DNA of 64,000 nucleotides, from contig NZ_JAIVFX010000019.1 in assembly GCF_020829625.1 (NCBI RefSeq), positions 44,793-108,792 of the forward strand, read 5' to 3'. The DNA is from Nostoc sp. XA010. GTDB taxonomy: Bacteria; Cyanobacteriota; Cyanobacteriia; Cyanobacteriales; Nostocaceae. The translations under genes were made by a program, and so were the position numbers. The notes beneath the pieces were generated by a model, which saw only the letters and a program-made list of their open reading frames with translations, searched no databases and was not told where the DNA came from. Every line of letters begins with the position of its first letter. Position 1 is the first letter of the stretch. Below, one piece after another: positions 1 to 8,772 of the stretch.

Positions 1-97
1 CAAACCCTTTTTAATTACAAATTATTTTGACACTTGCGCTACGATATCCCCTATTGCCTTTATGCAATGTATATGAGGAGTAGTACAGGTCAAAAAC

Positions 98-1216
98 ATG
101 ACAAAAGAATTCAATACACAAGCCGCAGAGAATCTGGTTGCGATCGCAGATCAATTCGCTGGGCTAGGGAAGGTTAAAGGCCTTAAAGCTTTTGGAAGTG
201 GTAATATCAATGACACCTTCTTAGTAAATCTAGATTCTTCAGAAGAACAATATTTCGTCCTGCAACGCATCAACACGCAGGTATTTCGGCAGCCACAACT
301 GATTATGCAAAATATGCGTACCTTCACTGAGCATGTTCGTAAACGGTTACAGTATACACCTCTGAATCGTCGCTGGGAAGTACCACGCGTACTATTAACT
401 AAGGATGCTCAAGACCACTGGAGGGATGCAGACGGCTCTTTTTGGCGGGCGATTAGCTTTATTGAAGCCTCCCAGTCTTTCGATACGATGCGCGATCGCT
501 CACAAGCGAAAGAAATCGGTTATGCCTTGGGGATGTTCCACAATTTGATTAGCGATTTGCCACCAGAAAAACTCGCCGATACCCTTCAAGGATTCCATAT
601 TACACCACTTTATCTCCAGCATTACGAGGAAGTGTTGGCGAAAACTAGTGTGCGTCAATCTTCGGAAGTTAATTATTGCTTACAGTTTGTTAGCGATCGC
701 CAAACCTTTGCACATATCCTAGAAAATGCCAAAGTTGAAGGCAAGCTACCCTTGCGCCTGATGCACGGCGATCCAAAAATCAATAACGTGATGTTTGACA
801 CTGCTACCCAGCAAGCCGTCAGCGTCATAGACCTCGACACTGTTAAACCCGGTCTGGTACATTACGATATTGGTGATTGCCTGCGATCGGGTTGCAATCC
901 GGCCGGAGAAGAAACTGAGAATTGGGACAGTGTTTATTTCGATACCGACCTGTGTCAGGGAATCTTACAAGGTTATCTCTCGGTAGCAAAGGCATTTCTT
1001 AGTGAGGATGACTATGCATATATATACGATGCAATTCGCCTCATCGCCTTTGAACTAGGATTGAGATTTTTTGCTGATTATTTAGTAGGGAATGTCTATT
1101 TTAGAGTTAAGCACCCAGAACATAATCTTGCCAGAGCGATCGTCCAGTTTAAGCTTACCGAAAGTATTGAATCACAAGAAACGCAGATTTGCAATATTAT
1201 TAAAGACATGAAATGA
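98..1216 (+). CDS. APH-fold small-molecule kinase (NahK/aminoglycoside phosphotransferase family)
   Basis: This 372-residue protein has the aminoglycoside phosphotransferase/choline kinase fold. The catalytic-loop motif HGDPKINN lies near residue 225 and is followed by a metal-binding IDLDT motif, the equivalent of Brenner's motif and DFG. The N-terminal GSGNINDTF stretch fits the nucleotide-binding loop and resembles N-acetylhexosamine 1-kinase-like proteins, so a sugar or amino-sugar substrate is plausible but not shown. A GAGGAG lies about 19 bases before the ATG, rather far for a ribosome binding site. The stop codon overlaps the start of the next gene (ATGA), so the two are probably translationally coupled. 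The family is clear; the substrate is unknown. Confidence 0.85.
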   Translation: MTKEFNTQAAENLVAIADQFAGLGKVKGLKAFGSGNINDTFLVNLDSSEEQYFVLQRINTQVFRQPQLIMQNMRTFTEHVRKRLQYTPLNRRWEVPRVLLTKDAQDHWRDADGSFWRAISFIEASQSFDTMRDRSQAKEIGYALGMFHNLISDLPPEKLADTLQGFHITPLYLQHYEEVLAKTSVRQSSEVNYCLQFVSDRQTFAHILENAKVEGKLPLRLMHGDPKINNVMFDTATQQAVSVIDLDTVKPGLVHYDIGDCLRSGCNPAGEETENWDSVYFDTDLCQGILQGYLSVAKAFLSEDDYAYIYDAIRLIAFELGLRFFADYLVGNVYFRVKHPEHNLARAIVQFKLTESIESQETQICNIIKDMK

Positions 1217-1752
1217 ACGACCAGACATTTTCCTTGCAACCCTTTCCTTCTACAACATCCCTGCCTAATTTTAAAATTGCAGGTAATATTGCCAGAAATG
1301 GTAATAAACTTGCCATCCGCTATATGCTTGAGGGCGATTTAAAAGAAATTGCAATCGTCCCACCATCAAATACACCATCACGCAAGCATGAACTTTGGCA
1401 AGACACCTGCTTCGAGTTCTTTCTTGGTGTCAAAGATTCTCAACGGTATTGGGAATTTAACCTCTCCCCCGCCGGACATTGGAATGTCTATCGCTTTGAT
1501 GGATACCGTCAAGGAATGCAAGAGGAAACAGCGTTTGAAAACCTATCGTTTAATGTTCACAATCAAGCCGACGCTTTAGCACTTGTGTTGGATGTCGATT
1601 TGGGTAAAATCATCTCGGCAGAACAAGCTATTGAAGTTAGCATTACTACTGTTATTAAATATAGAAATGGTGAGGTGACTTACTGGGCGTTAACTCATCA
1701 AGGCGCGGAGGCTGACTTTCATTTGCGGGATAGTTTTATTGTTAAGTTGTGA
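1213..1752 (+). CDS. DOMON-like domain protein
   Basis: The 179-residue product resembles the DOMON-like beta-sandwich proteins common in cyanobacteria. Conserved-looking blocks are WQDTCFEFF near residue 62, WEFNLSP near 80 and WNVYRFDGYR near 90. DOMON-type folds bind sugars or haem in other families, but no ligand can be assigned here. There is no signal peptide or membrane segment, so it is probably cytoplasmic. Its ATG overlaps the stop of the upstream kinase by four bases, which suggests a two-gene operon and a shared, perhaps carbohydrate-related, job. Confidence 0.75.
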   Translation: MNDQTFSLQPFPSTTSLPNFKIAGNIARNGNKLAIRYMLEGDLKEIAIVPPSNTPSRKHELWQDTCFEFFLGVKDSQRYWEFNLSPAGHWNVYRFDGYRQGMQEETAFENLSFNVHNQADALALVLDVDLGKIISAEQAIEVSITTVIKYRNGEVTYWALTHQGAEADFHLRDSFIVKL

Positions 1753-1925
1753 AGATTAATATTCAGAAATTTATTGTGAGTAGCTGATTCAAGATGTCAT
1801 TCTGAAACCTTGCGGGTATTATCAAGATATATTCTAAAAATTGTGTAATGACATATATAACATAACTTGTGGAATATAAGCGCAATTATCAGTTACGTAT
1901 TGGGTAACATCTATAGGAAAAGCTA

Positions 1926-2513
1926 ATGGCAAGACAGCCCATTGTTCTAAATGGCAAAGAGTTCAAATTTCAGAAGAACGCCAAAGAATACTTTAAGCAA
2001 ATGCTTGAAAGGTATCGTAATGCTCAGACGGTTGATACTGATGATTATGAAATGCTTCTCGCCCTCATTGAACGTCATCCTGAAGCTGACAAAAAGATTG
2101 GATGTGGTGTAAAGCGCTTTTATAAAGATAGAACCGATATGTCTACAAGTTGTTTCTGGATAGAGCGTGAAGATGGCAGTAAGACTGAGTTCTCCTACCT
2201 AACAGCTATAGCTGCAAGAGGAAAGTCAGTATATCAAGAATTCTTTGAGGCTTGTCGAAATGCAGTTCAGGGCGACCTCAAAAAGACTAAAGAACAATTT
2301 TTTGATAAATTTGCTGATGAGACTGGCAAAGTCAAATGTGATATTACAGGCGAAAAAGTTGTTATCTACGAAAGCCATCTCGATCACAAAAAGCCTTTAA
2401 CATTCCAAGTTATTGTAAATACCTTTCTTGCTGCCAATGAAATCGAGATTAAGTCCGAAATGCTTTCTCTGTCCCAAGATGCTCAATTTCAAACTACCTT
2501 TTTAGATATTTAA
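1926..2513 (+). CDS. DUF3223 (DCL-like) domain protein
   Basis: The protein has 195 residues. The N-terminal half (roughly residues 1-100) matches the DUF3223/DCL type, named after the plant protein Defective Chloroplasts and Leaves: a short beta-hairpin (PIVLNGKEFKF), then a helical segment, then GCGVKRFYKD and CFWIEREDGS. The C-terminal half contains CDITGEKV and ESHLDHKKPLTF, a Cys/His-containing block that looks somewhat like a degenerate HNH or zinc-binding region; that reading is only an inference. The gene stands alone with about 170 bases of AT-rich upstream DNA. Its function is not known. Confidence 0.7.
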   Translation: MARQPIVLNGKEFKFQKNAKEYFKQMLERYRNAQTVDTDDYEMLLALIERHPEADKKIGCGVKRFYKDRTDMSTSCFWIEREDGSKTEFSYLTAIAARGKSVYQEFFEACRNAVQGDLKKTKEQFFDKFADETGKVKCDITGEKVVIYESHLDHKKPLTFQVIVNTFLAANEIEIKSEMLSLSQDAQFQTTFLDI

Positions 2514-2691
2514 ATTAAAGATAAATTCAAACGCTATCACCATAAAATGGCTGATCTGAGAATAATAAAAACTGAACGTAATCTTAGTCTTGGAGGTTCT
2601 GAGAGAATCTTAAAGTCTAAAAATCCAGTAATTATTCCAAAAGAATTATTCGATAATTGACAACGTTTCACTTAATATTGGGATGATATGA

Positions 2692-3010
2692 TATAGCGGT
2701 TATTGTTTACGTGAGGTACACCCGTAGGGGCACGCCACTGCCCATTGGTGTCAACTTAACGTAAAAGTCATGTCTCGCAAGGAACTGAAGTTCCTTGCTA
2801 ATAGCGAAAGTCATCTGAAGATGACTAAATATAACCAAAAATCTTTAGTCTACTTGAGTAGACTTTAGCTAAAAGCCAAAGAACTTTAGTTCGAGGCGGG
2901 TGAGGAAGCTAAAAGTTAAGCTATTTCTAGGCTTTTGTTGACACGTATGGGCGCTGCCCTCTACACCTGGTGATGTAATATTGTACTACATATGAATGCG
3001 AACCGCTATA
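2692..3010. repeat. MITE-like element with 10-bp terminal inverted repeats and four mini-hairpins
   Basis: The ends are a perfect inverted pair, TATAGCGGTT at 2692-2701 and AACCGCTATA at 3001-3010. Inside are four near-perfect hairpins with two-base loops: 2777-2798 (10-bp stem), 2809-2826 (8 bp), 2847-2864 (8 bp) and 2881-2892 (5 bp). No coding frame is present. Together with flanking DNA it fills the 568-base gap between the DUF3223 and DUF1902 genes. The architecture suggests a non-autonomous mobile element or a composite of smaller dispersed repeats. Further TATAGCGGTT-type motifs occur at 17230 and 47477. Confidence 0.6.
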
Positions 3011-3081
3011 CTTCACCCAAGAAGCTATTTAATTGTTTTAAACTTGAATTACCCTCGGAAATTAGTCCCTAGGGCTCGATC

Positions 3082-3279
3082 ATGACACAAAACAGATTGA
3101 AGGTTTATGCATTTTGGGATACAGATGCAGAAGTTTGGGTAGCAACTAGTGAAAACGTGCCAGGATTGGTAACAGAAGCTTCTACGATTGAGTCTCTTAC
3201 GCAAAAGCTCAGAAAAATGATACCAGAACTCCTTGTTTTCAATCGAATCGCGCCTGAGGTAGATATACAGCAAGAGTAA
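3082..3279 (+). CDS. DUF1902 small protein (HicB-like fold)
   Basis: This 65-residue protein fits the DUF1902 family. It has a partial HicB-like beta-alpha-beta arrangement: KVYAFWDTDAEVWVATSENVPGL, then a helix with SLTQKLRKMIPELL. HicB-type folds often act as antitoxins, but there is no HicA-like toxin gene beside it and no DNA-binding tail, so a toxin-antitoxin role is not supported here. It lies directly downstream of the inverted-repeat element at 2692-3010. The ATG at 3082 has no clear Shine-Dalgarno sequence. Confidence 0.7.
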   Translation: MTQNRLKVYAFWDTDAEVWVATSENVPGLVTEASTIESLTQKLRKMIPELLVFNRIAPEVDIQQE

Positions 3280-3570
3280 AGGCAATTTTAACAAATTATA
3301 GCTATTTACGAGAATATTTTAGAAGTGCGATCGCACTAGCAGGCAGAAAAAATAGGTTAAATATTTAAACCAAAGTGGTATTTACACATCTACACCTTCA
3401 TGATCATTGCTTGATCACTTCTATATATGAAATATGAACAAGAATTAGTAACGTTATTTTAAGATTAAAAATAAACTAATTTGCTTATTTCGTTTGATAG
3501 AGTTAATTAAAATTTCAGAAGGCAAAATATAAGATAGATAGCTAAAAAGCAAATTATTAACTGTTAATTT

Positions 3571-5274
3571 ATGCAAAAAATTTATGGCAATAGTCAAGGG
3601 ATAAAAGCTAGCCAAATAAAACAATTACAACGGCTTTACGAGGAAAATCAACCAGCAGATAGATTAATTACGCCGGAATTTGCCCAAGCCTTAGTCACAA
3701 TTAGTAAAGAAATTCATCACCCGATTTGTTGTTATATCAATCGGCGTGGGCAAATTATCCGAATTGCTGTAGGAACACCAAATCAAACTCAAATCCCGGC
3801 TGAAGAATTACCCCGCCGTAGTGCCGAACGCTTGAGCGGAATTCGTTGTGTTGCTACTCAATTGAAATCACAACCACCTGATGAAGCATCGTTAATTGCA
3901 ATGACGCGTCAGCGCTTAGATGCTCTTGTAATATTAATCGCAACTGATAGCGAAGTAAAAGAAGCTTTTCTAACTTACCTTTTCCCCGATCCGGAGAGTC
4001 CTTGGGTAATTTCACCTCCTCTAAGTTTGAATGACTTAACCGAACAAGAATTTGATGATCTAGTCCACGAATGGGAGAAAGAAATTGCTGATGCTGGGGA
4101 TGGAATATTCCTATCTCAAGAAGTTGTCTCTGACCAAGACAGGGTGCTGCTAGTGGGAGTGCAGACAGAAGATGTATCTGTTCAACGGTTTGAAGATGGG
4201 CTGGCAGAACTAGTGCGTTTGGTGGAAAGCGCTAAGGGTATTGTACTGGATACAATGCGGCAAAAGCGCGATCGCATCCATCCCCAAACAGTCGTCGGTA
4301 AGGGAAAAATTGAAGAAATCACCCTTTTGGCTCAAAAACTAAGAGCAAATCTAATCGTTTTTGACCGAGATATTTCTGCATCTCAAGCCCGCAACTTAGA
4401 ACAGGAAATTGGCATCCGAGTTGTAGACCGCACAGAAGTAATTCTAGATATTTTCGCTCAACGCGCTCGCACTCAAGAAGGTAAGTTACAAGTAGAACTG
4501 GCGCAACTCGAATATATGTTACCTCGGCTGCGCGGTCGCGGTCAGGAGATGTCTCGATTAGGTGCGGGGATTGGTACGCGAGGCCCTGGTGAAACAAAAC
4601 TAGAGACGGAACGGCGCACAATTAAACGGCGAATTGGTCAACTACAGGAAGAAGTAAATCAATTACAAGCACATCGCGCCCGCATTAGACAACAACGACA
4701 ACAGCAAGAAATTCCAGTTCTGGCATTAGTTGGGTATACCAATGCTGGTAAATCTACTTTGTTAAATATGTTAACTAATGCAGAAGTTTACACCGCAGAT
4801 CAACTATTTGCTACCCTCGATCCAACAACCCGCAAGGTAGTAATTACAGAACCAGAAACACAACAACACAGGTCGATTCTGCTCACAGATACTGTAGGGT
4901 TTATTCACGAACTCCCGCCAGCACTCGTGGATGCGTTTCGCGCCACATTGGAAGAAGTAGTTGAGGCTTCGGCCATGATTCATGTTGTGGATTTGTCCCA
5001 TCCAGCTTGGGAAAGTCATATTGCAAGTGTGCTGGAAATACTCGAAGAAATGCCTGAGATTCCAGAAAAAACTTTGATTGCTTTTAATAAAGTTGACCAA
5101 GTAGATAGCGAAACCTTGGCTAGAGTTCAACAAGATTATCCCGAAGCTGTGTTTATATCAGCAAGCCAGCGCTTGGGTTTAGAGACTTTAAAAATGCGAT
5201 CGCTGCAACTAATCGACGAAAGAGTTAAAGCGATGCCCGAAGCGCAGAACGCAGTCCCACAAAATTCATACTAA
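3571..5274 (+). CDS. hflX: GTPase HflX
   Basis: HflX is a ribosome-associated GTPase of the Obg-HflX group that can split stalled or hibernating 70S ribosomes. All G motifs are visible: G1 GYTNAGKST near residue 387, G3 DTVGF near 435, G4 NKVD near 510 and G5 ISAS near 530. The HflX-specific N-terminal domain and the glycine-rich linker LRGRGQEMSRLGAGIGTRGPGE precede the G domain. At 567 residues it is longer than E. coli HflX (about 426) because of an N-terminal extension of the kind found in cyanobacteria. The next gene follows after 14 bases, so the two may be cotranscribed. Confidence 0.95.
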   Translation: MQKIYGNSQGIKASQIKQLQRLYEENQPADRLITPEFAQALVTISKEIHHPICCYINRRGQIIRIAVGTPNQTQIPAEELPRRSAERLSGIRCVATQLKSQPPDEASLIAMTRQRLDALVILIATDSEVKEAFLTYLFPDPESPWVISPPLSLNDLTEQEFDDLVHEWEKEIADAGDGIFLSQEVVSDQDRVLLVGVQTEDVSVQRFEDGLAELVRLVESAKGIVLDTMRQKRDRIHPQTVVGKGKIEEITLLAQKLRANLIVFDRDISASQARNLEQEIGIRVVDRTEVILDIFAQRARTQEGKLQVELAQLEYMLPRLRGRGQEMSRLGAGIGTRGPGETKLETERRTIKRRIGQLQEEVNQLQAHRARIRQQRQQQEIPVLALVGYTNAGKSTLLNMLTNAEVYTADQLFATLDPTTRKVVITEPETQQHRSILLTDTVGFIHELPPALVDAFRATLEEVVEASAMIHVVDLSHPAWESHIASVLEILEEMPEIPEKTLIAFNKVDQVDSETLARVQQDYPEAVFISASQRLGLETLKMRSLQLIDERVKAMPEAQNAVPQNSY

Positions 5275-5288
5275 CTGAAGGAAATTAT

Positions 5289-6161
5289 ATGATACCGACC
5301 ATCATTGTTCACGGTGGAGCAAAAACGATCACAGACGATAAAGTTGCAGCCAACAATGCAGGCTGTACAGCAGCAGTAGAAGCTGGTTGGGCTGTGCTAA
5401 TCAGTGGAGGTAGCGCCGCAGAAGCTGTTGAAGCAGCTATTCGAGTTCTGGAAACTGACCAGACATTTAACGCCGGTCTTGGGGCAACTCTCAACAGCGA
5501 TGGAGAGGTGGAGTTAGACGCGGCGATCATGGAAGGCTCATTAAGTTGGGGAGGAGTTGCAGCAGTTCAGGGTATACGCCATCCTATCTCAGTAGCACGG
5601 AAGGTTATGGATGACAAACCCAGGCTACTAGTGGCGCGAGGCGCAGAACGCTTTGCCATAGACTCCGGAGCCGAAATGTGTAAAAAAGATGACTTGATAG
5701 CTGATGAACAGTGGCAGGAGTGGAAGGAGGATCAAAAAGTTATTGATCGCCCCAACACTGTAGGTTGTGTGGCTTTGGATGCTAGCGGCATCCTAGCTGC
5801 TGGCACTTCAACTGGTGGTACTACGAAGCAGCAACAAGGTCGCGTCGGTGACACTGCCCTTGTTGGCTGTGGCTTGTACGCTGATAATAAAATCGGCGGT
5901 TGCTCAACAACAGGTGATGGCGAGTCGATTATTCCCGTGGTTTTGGCTAAAACTGCGATTGATTTCTTGAGTGGAGACAGACACCCAGACGAAGCAGCAC
6001 AGATGGCAATTGACGCTTTGATTTCTAAGGTTAAAGGTGAAGCTGGGTGCATCCTCATAGACCGTCAAGGACGCGTTGGCTGGGCGTATAACTCATCACA
6101 CATGGCTTGTGCTTATATGACCGAAGGACAAGACAAGGTGGCTGTCTTCACCAAGAAATAA
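5289..6161 (+). CDS. Isoaspartyl peptidase / L-asparaginase (plant type, Ntn hydrolase)
   Basis: The 290-residue precursor belongs to the plant-type asparaginase family, which hydrolyses isoaspartyl dipeptides (including those from cyanophycin breakdown) and L-asparagine. Autocleavage is expected before Thr157 in the RPNTVGCVALD motif, giving alpha and beta subunits with Thr157 as nucleophile. Downstream TSTGGTTKQQQGRVGDTA and the GCSTTGDGE block fit the substrate and oxyanion region. AAGGA sits about 7 bases before the ATG. It is slightly shorter than the usual 310-325 residues. In a heterocystous cyanobacterium a link to cyanophycin nitrogen release is reasonable, but inferred. Confidence 0.9.
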   Translation: MIPTIIVHGGAKTITDDKVAANNAGCTAAVEAGWAVLISGGSAAEAVEAAIRVLETDQTFNAGLGATLNSDGEVELDAAIMEGSLSWGGVAAVQGIRHPISVARKVMDDKPRLLVARGAERFAIDSGAEMCKKDDLIADEQWQEWKEDQKVIDRPNTVGCVALDASGILAAGTSTGGTTKQQQGRVGDTALVGCGLYADNKIGGCSTTGDGESIIPVVLAKTAIDFLSGDRHPDEAAQMAIDALISKVKGEAGCILIDRQGRVGWAYNSSHMACAYMTEGQDKVAVFTKK

Positions 6162-6189
6162 CTCATACCAATTCCTAATGGGCTACGCA

Positions 6190-6364
6190 AGAGGATGTTT
6201 GAAAAGTATTGGGCGAATAGAGTTCGCTACTATACAAGCAAAGTCCACCTCCGTGGACTAATGCAAAATCAAGGGTTTTTAACCCACGGAGGTGGGTTTT
6301 GTCTGTATAGCCGCGACTTCTAGTCGCCCGGTGAGTAATAAATTAGACTTTTCAAACATCCTCT
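6190..6364. repeat. MITE-like element, 18-bp perfect terminal inverted repeats (copy 1)
   Basis: AGAGGATGTTTGAAAAGT at 6190-6207 is matched exactly by its reverse complement at 6347-6364. The 175-base interior has no coding frame but carries small hairpins (AGTCCAC/GTGGACT near 6240 and GCGACT/AGTCGC near 6315). The same end sequence recurs at 11635 and 35331, with degraded partners, so this is a family. It occupies most of the gap between the isoaspartyl peptidase and ATP-grasp genes. It is probably a non-autonomous transposable element mobilised by a transposase encoded elsewhere. Confidence 0.75.
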
Positions 6365-6455
6365 AAGGTAATGGGTAATTAATAAAGCTAAATTACAGCT
6401 TTGTTTTTTCAAGTTGGTGTTACTTAGAAATCCAGGAAACTTATTTAATATAAAC

Positions 6456-6495
6456 AACCGCATCCACTAAGGGATGCGGTTTCTCGGAGGAGTAA
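6456..6495 (+). promoter_or_regulatory. Leader hairpin and ribosome binding site before the ATP-grasp gene
   Basis: AACCGCATCC (6456-6465) pairs perfectly with GGATGCGGTT (6472-6481) around a six-base loop. Only a few bases later comes a strong Shine-Dalgarno sequence, GGAGGAG, at 6486-6492, then the ATG at 6496. A stable stem this close to the ribosome binding site could protect the mRNA 5' end, act as a translational switch, or be the terminator of an upstream transcript. There is no T run directly after the stem, which argues against a simple terminator. Confidence 0.5.
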
Positions 6496-7764
6496 ATGTC
6501 AAAATACGACTTTCATTATTTTCAAGGGAGTACTCTTTCTGATCTGTTTGCTCAAGATATCACAGATGCATCTTATGGGTTTATTTTAAATTACCCTGCA
6601 ACTGGCAGTTGGGCTGCTTACCCCAACCGGAACAAATATTTTCTTCAAGATGGCAGTAGTGAAGCCACCAAAACCTCCTTTGACAAGATTTGTCAGAAAG
6701 AACCTTGGAAAAATCTGGCTGTATTAGGCGATCGCATTCCTGGAATTGTGATTATTCAGCCGCCAAAGCCGCTAATTGGCTACTGGCAAGAGCATTTAGG
6801 CTTCAGCCACTCCAATATTGAAATGATGGATTGCTCGACTTATCTGGATGATCTCAGCCACAGCGAACGCTTTGACAAACTCACTAGTTTATTCCCCTTT
6901 GATCACCTCAAACCTGAAAAACACGCTGTTGATCCAGACACTCATTACCGCTTACTCAGCAAAGTAACCCTAGCCGAATTGGGGGTGCAATGTCCAAAAT
7001 ACGAGAGCTATAATCTGCACCAAGTCAATCTCGAAGACATTCAATTACCACAATTTCCATATTTAATTAAAACCTCCCACGGACTCTCAGGAGAAGGCAC
7101 TTACATCATCAAAAGTCCCAGCGATTTGAACTACTGCCTTGAAGAAATTAAGAAATATCTCAATATTAAGTTGCTCGATCAGATTATTGTCTCGGAGTTC
7201 GTCAAGAATGAGGTGCAGAATTACTGCGTACAGTTCTATATCAACAAGGCAGGAGAGATAACCCTCATCGGCACTACTGGCCAACTCGTTACTCCAGAAG
7301 GCAACTATTTAGGAGGACTGATTGACTACCGCAATACTGACATGAGCAAGTTCTTTGAGATGATTGCCAACCTTGGCCAGTATGCTCACAAACAGGGTTA
7401 TTTTGGCGTAATTGGCTTCGACGTGCTGGAAGATCAAGACGGACAGTTTTATACGATCGACGCTAATTTTCGAGTCAACGGTTCGACTCCGTTGTGCTTG
7501 CAACGTAATACTCTACTAGGACTGGGAAAGGAAGTAGCTAAATATTCCAGTGACTACCGTATGGAAGGAACGTTGGATTCAATTTTAGTCAGCTTAAAAC
7601 CAGAACTAGATCGCAAGGACTTGATCATCCTGTCGGCTTTAGAGAAAGTCAAATACGGAAAAATATACACCGAACTTTATGCGATCGTTACTGGAGAAAC
7701 TATCCAGGAAATGCAGCATATCGAGCAGAAATTACAGGATAAGGGATTACAATGGCTCTCTTAA
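6496..7764 (+). CDS. ATP-grasp carboxylate-amine ligase-like protein
   Basis: The 422-residue protein has an ATP-grasp core: a nucleotide-binding segment FPYLIKTSHGLSGEGTYII near residues 190-210, a central VSEFVKNEVQNYCVQFY block near 235, and a metal-binding IDANFRVNGSTPL block near residues 325-337. This matches the PylC/carbamoyl-phosphate-synthase-like group, which joins a carboxylate to an amine through an acyl phosphate. The N-terminal 150 residues form a pre-ATP-grasp-like domain with no motif I recognise. A UbiG-like methyltransferase follows after 246 bases on the same strand. Substrates cannot be deduced; an amino-acid or small-peptide ligase is a fair guess. Confidence 0.75.
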   Translation: MSKYDFHYFQGSTLSDLFAQDITDASYGFILNYPATGSWAAYPNRNKYFLQDGSSEATKTSFDKICQKEPWKNLAVLGDRIPGIVIIQPPKPLIGYWQEHLGFSHSNIEMMDCSTYLDDLSHSERFDKLTSLFPFDHLKPEKHAVDPDTHYRLLSKVTLAELGVQCPKYESYNLHQVNLEDIQLPQFPYLIKTSHGLSGEGTYIIKSPSDLNYCLEEIKKYLNIKLLDQIIVSEFVKNEVQNYCVQFYINKAGEITLIGTTGQLVTPEGNYLGGLIDYRNTDMSKFFEMIANLGQYAHKQGYFGVIGFDVLEDQDGQFYTIDANFRVNGSTPLCLQRNTLLGLGKEVAKYSSDYRMEGTLDSILVSLKPELDRKDLIILSALEKVKYGKIYTELYAIVTGETIQEMQHIEQKLQDKGLQWLS

Positions 7765-7874
7765 ACAGCACCACTGTTGATATCTGACGTTAGACAGCCC
7801 TATTTATCATAAAATCTGGTGTTTTTTGCCTAAGTCTTAAAAGAATGCCAAAATTTTTTATATACATCACGCTT

Positions 7875-7901
7875 AAAATTTCCCTTTTTAAGGGAAATTT
7901 T
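7875..7901. terminator. Inverted repeat downstream of the ATP-grasp gene, possible terminator
   Basis: AAAATTTCCC (7875-7884) pairs perfectly with GGGAAATTTT (7892-7901) around a seven-base loop. The stem lies about 110 bases after the ATP-grasp stop and 110 bases before the methyltransferase start. A run of T occurs only from 7917 onward, after an intervening GAGACTCTTATTCTCC, so factor-independent termination is possible but not classical. The surrounding DNA also looks like a dispersed repeat. Confidence 0.4.
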
Positions 7902-8010
7902 GAGACTCTTATTCTCCTTTTTTTTAAGGGGGTTAGGGAGTTCAGGAAATATTGGATATCACATATCCTTTAAAGTAATTAACTTCGTATTTATACAGTT
8001 GATAAAAAAA

Positions 8011-8772
8011 ATGAAGAGAAATAACTTAGAATACTACGATTTGAATGCAGACAAATGGTGGAAGGAAGACGAAACTTTATATTTGTCTAACCATCTTAAC
8101 AAGTCAAGATTCGAGTTTTTTTCCAATTATGTGCCCGATTGGAAAGGACTGAGAGTTTTAGATATTGGCTGTGGAGGAGGATTAGCTTGTGAATATGTAG
8201 CCAATCTAAACGCTGATGTCTCTGGAATAGATTTATCCTGGAATTCAATTAAAACCGCCCAAGAACATGCTAAAATAAATAATTTAAAGATTGATTATCA
8301 ACGTGGCATAGCTGAAAATCTTCCTTATCAAGAAAATAGCTTTAATGTTGTTTTGTGCTTTGACGTTTTAGAGCATGTTGACGATTGGGAAAAAGTTATT
8401 TTTGAAGCTTATAGGGTTTTAAAAAAAGATGGATTCTTTTTGTTCGACACAATTAATAGAAGTTTTAAATCTAAATTTATAATGCTCTGGCTTTTAGAAG
8501 ATACTTTAAAGCATCTACCATCTGGACTTCACGACTGGAAGAAGTTTATCAAACCCCAGGAAATCGAAGAAGTAATGGAAATGGCTGGCTTTGGAGATTT
8601 TGAAATTAAAGGATTTGACTTGACGGGTGGTACTAACTTTAAAACATTAAAAAATGTTCTGCTTAAGGGCTTAAATAATCAAAGCAAAGGTGAGAAAACA
8701 GAATTATTTGAAATTAAAATTAATAATGATACTTCTGTCTGCTACATTGGCAAAGGCGTTAAGCTAAGTTGA
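8011..8772 (+). CDS. Class I SAM-dependent methyltransferase, UbiG-like
   Basis: The 253-residue protein closely resembles UbiG-type O-methyltransferases. It begins with the typical YYDLNADKWW segment, then has motif I VLDIGCGGG near residue 48, an acidic ribose-binding residue in GIDLSW, and the post-motif CFDVLEHV. The reading frame stays open upstream to 7900, but family resemblance starts at the ATG at 8011, so I use that start; no clear Shine-Dalgarno sequence is visible. UbiG acts in ubiquinone synthesis, which cyanobacteria lack, so the substrate is probably something else, perhaps related to the upstream ATP-grasp enzyme. The gene is unusually AT-rich compared with its neighbours, which could indicate transfer. 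Confidence 0.8.
   Translation: MKRNNLEYYDLNADKWWKEDETLYLSNHLNKSRFEFFSNYVPDWKGLRVLDIGCGGGLACEYVANLNADVSGIDLSWNSIKTAQEHAKINNLKIDYQRGIAENLPYQENSFNVVLCFDVLEHVDDWEKVIFEAYRVLKKDGFFLFDTINRSFKSKFIMLWLLEDTLKHLPSGLHDWKKFIKPQEIEEVMEMAGFGDFEIKGFDLTGGTNFKTLKNVLLKGLNNQSKGEKTELFEIKINNDTSVCYIGKGVKLS

Noticed and set aside
2547..2660. 37-codon frame after the DUF3223 gene
   Set aside because: No recognisable domain, no ribosome binding site and very short; it could be a remnant but cannot be supported.
3082..3279. Possible HicB antitoxin of a toxin-antitoxin pair
   Set aside because: No HicA-like partner on either side and no DNA-binding C-terminal domain in the 65-residue protein.
7470..7500. GGTTCGACTCC-like string that resembles a tRNA T-arm
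   Set aside because: It lies inside the conserved metal-binding region of the ATP-grasp gene and no acceptor, D or anticodon arms can be found around it.
7900..8010. Upstream extension of the methyltransferase frame
   Set aside because: The added residues do not resemble UbiG-type enzymes and overlap an inverted repeat; family similarity begins at the ATG at 8011.
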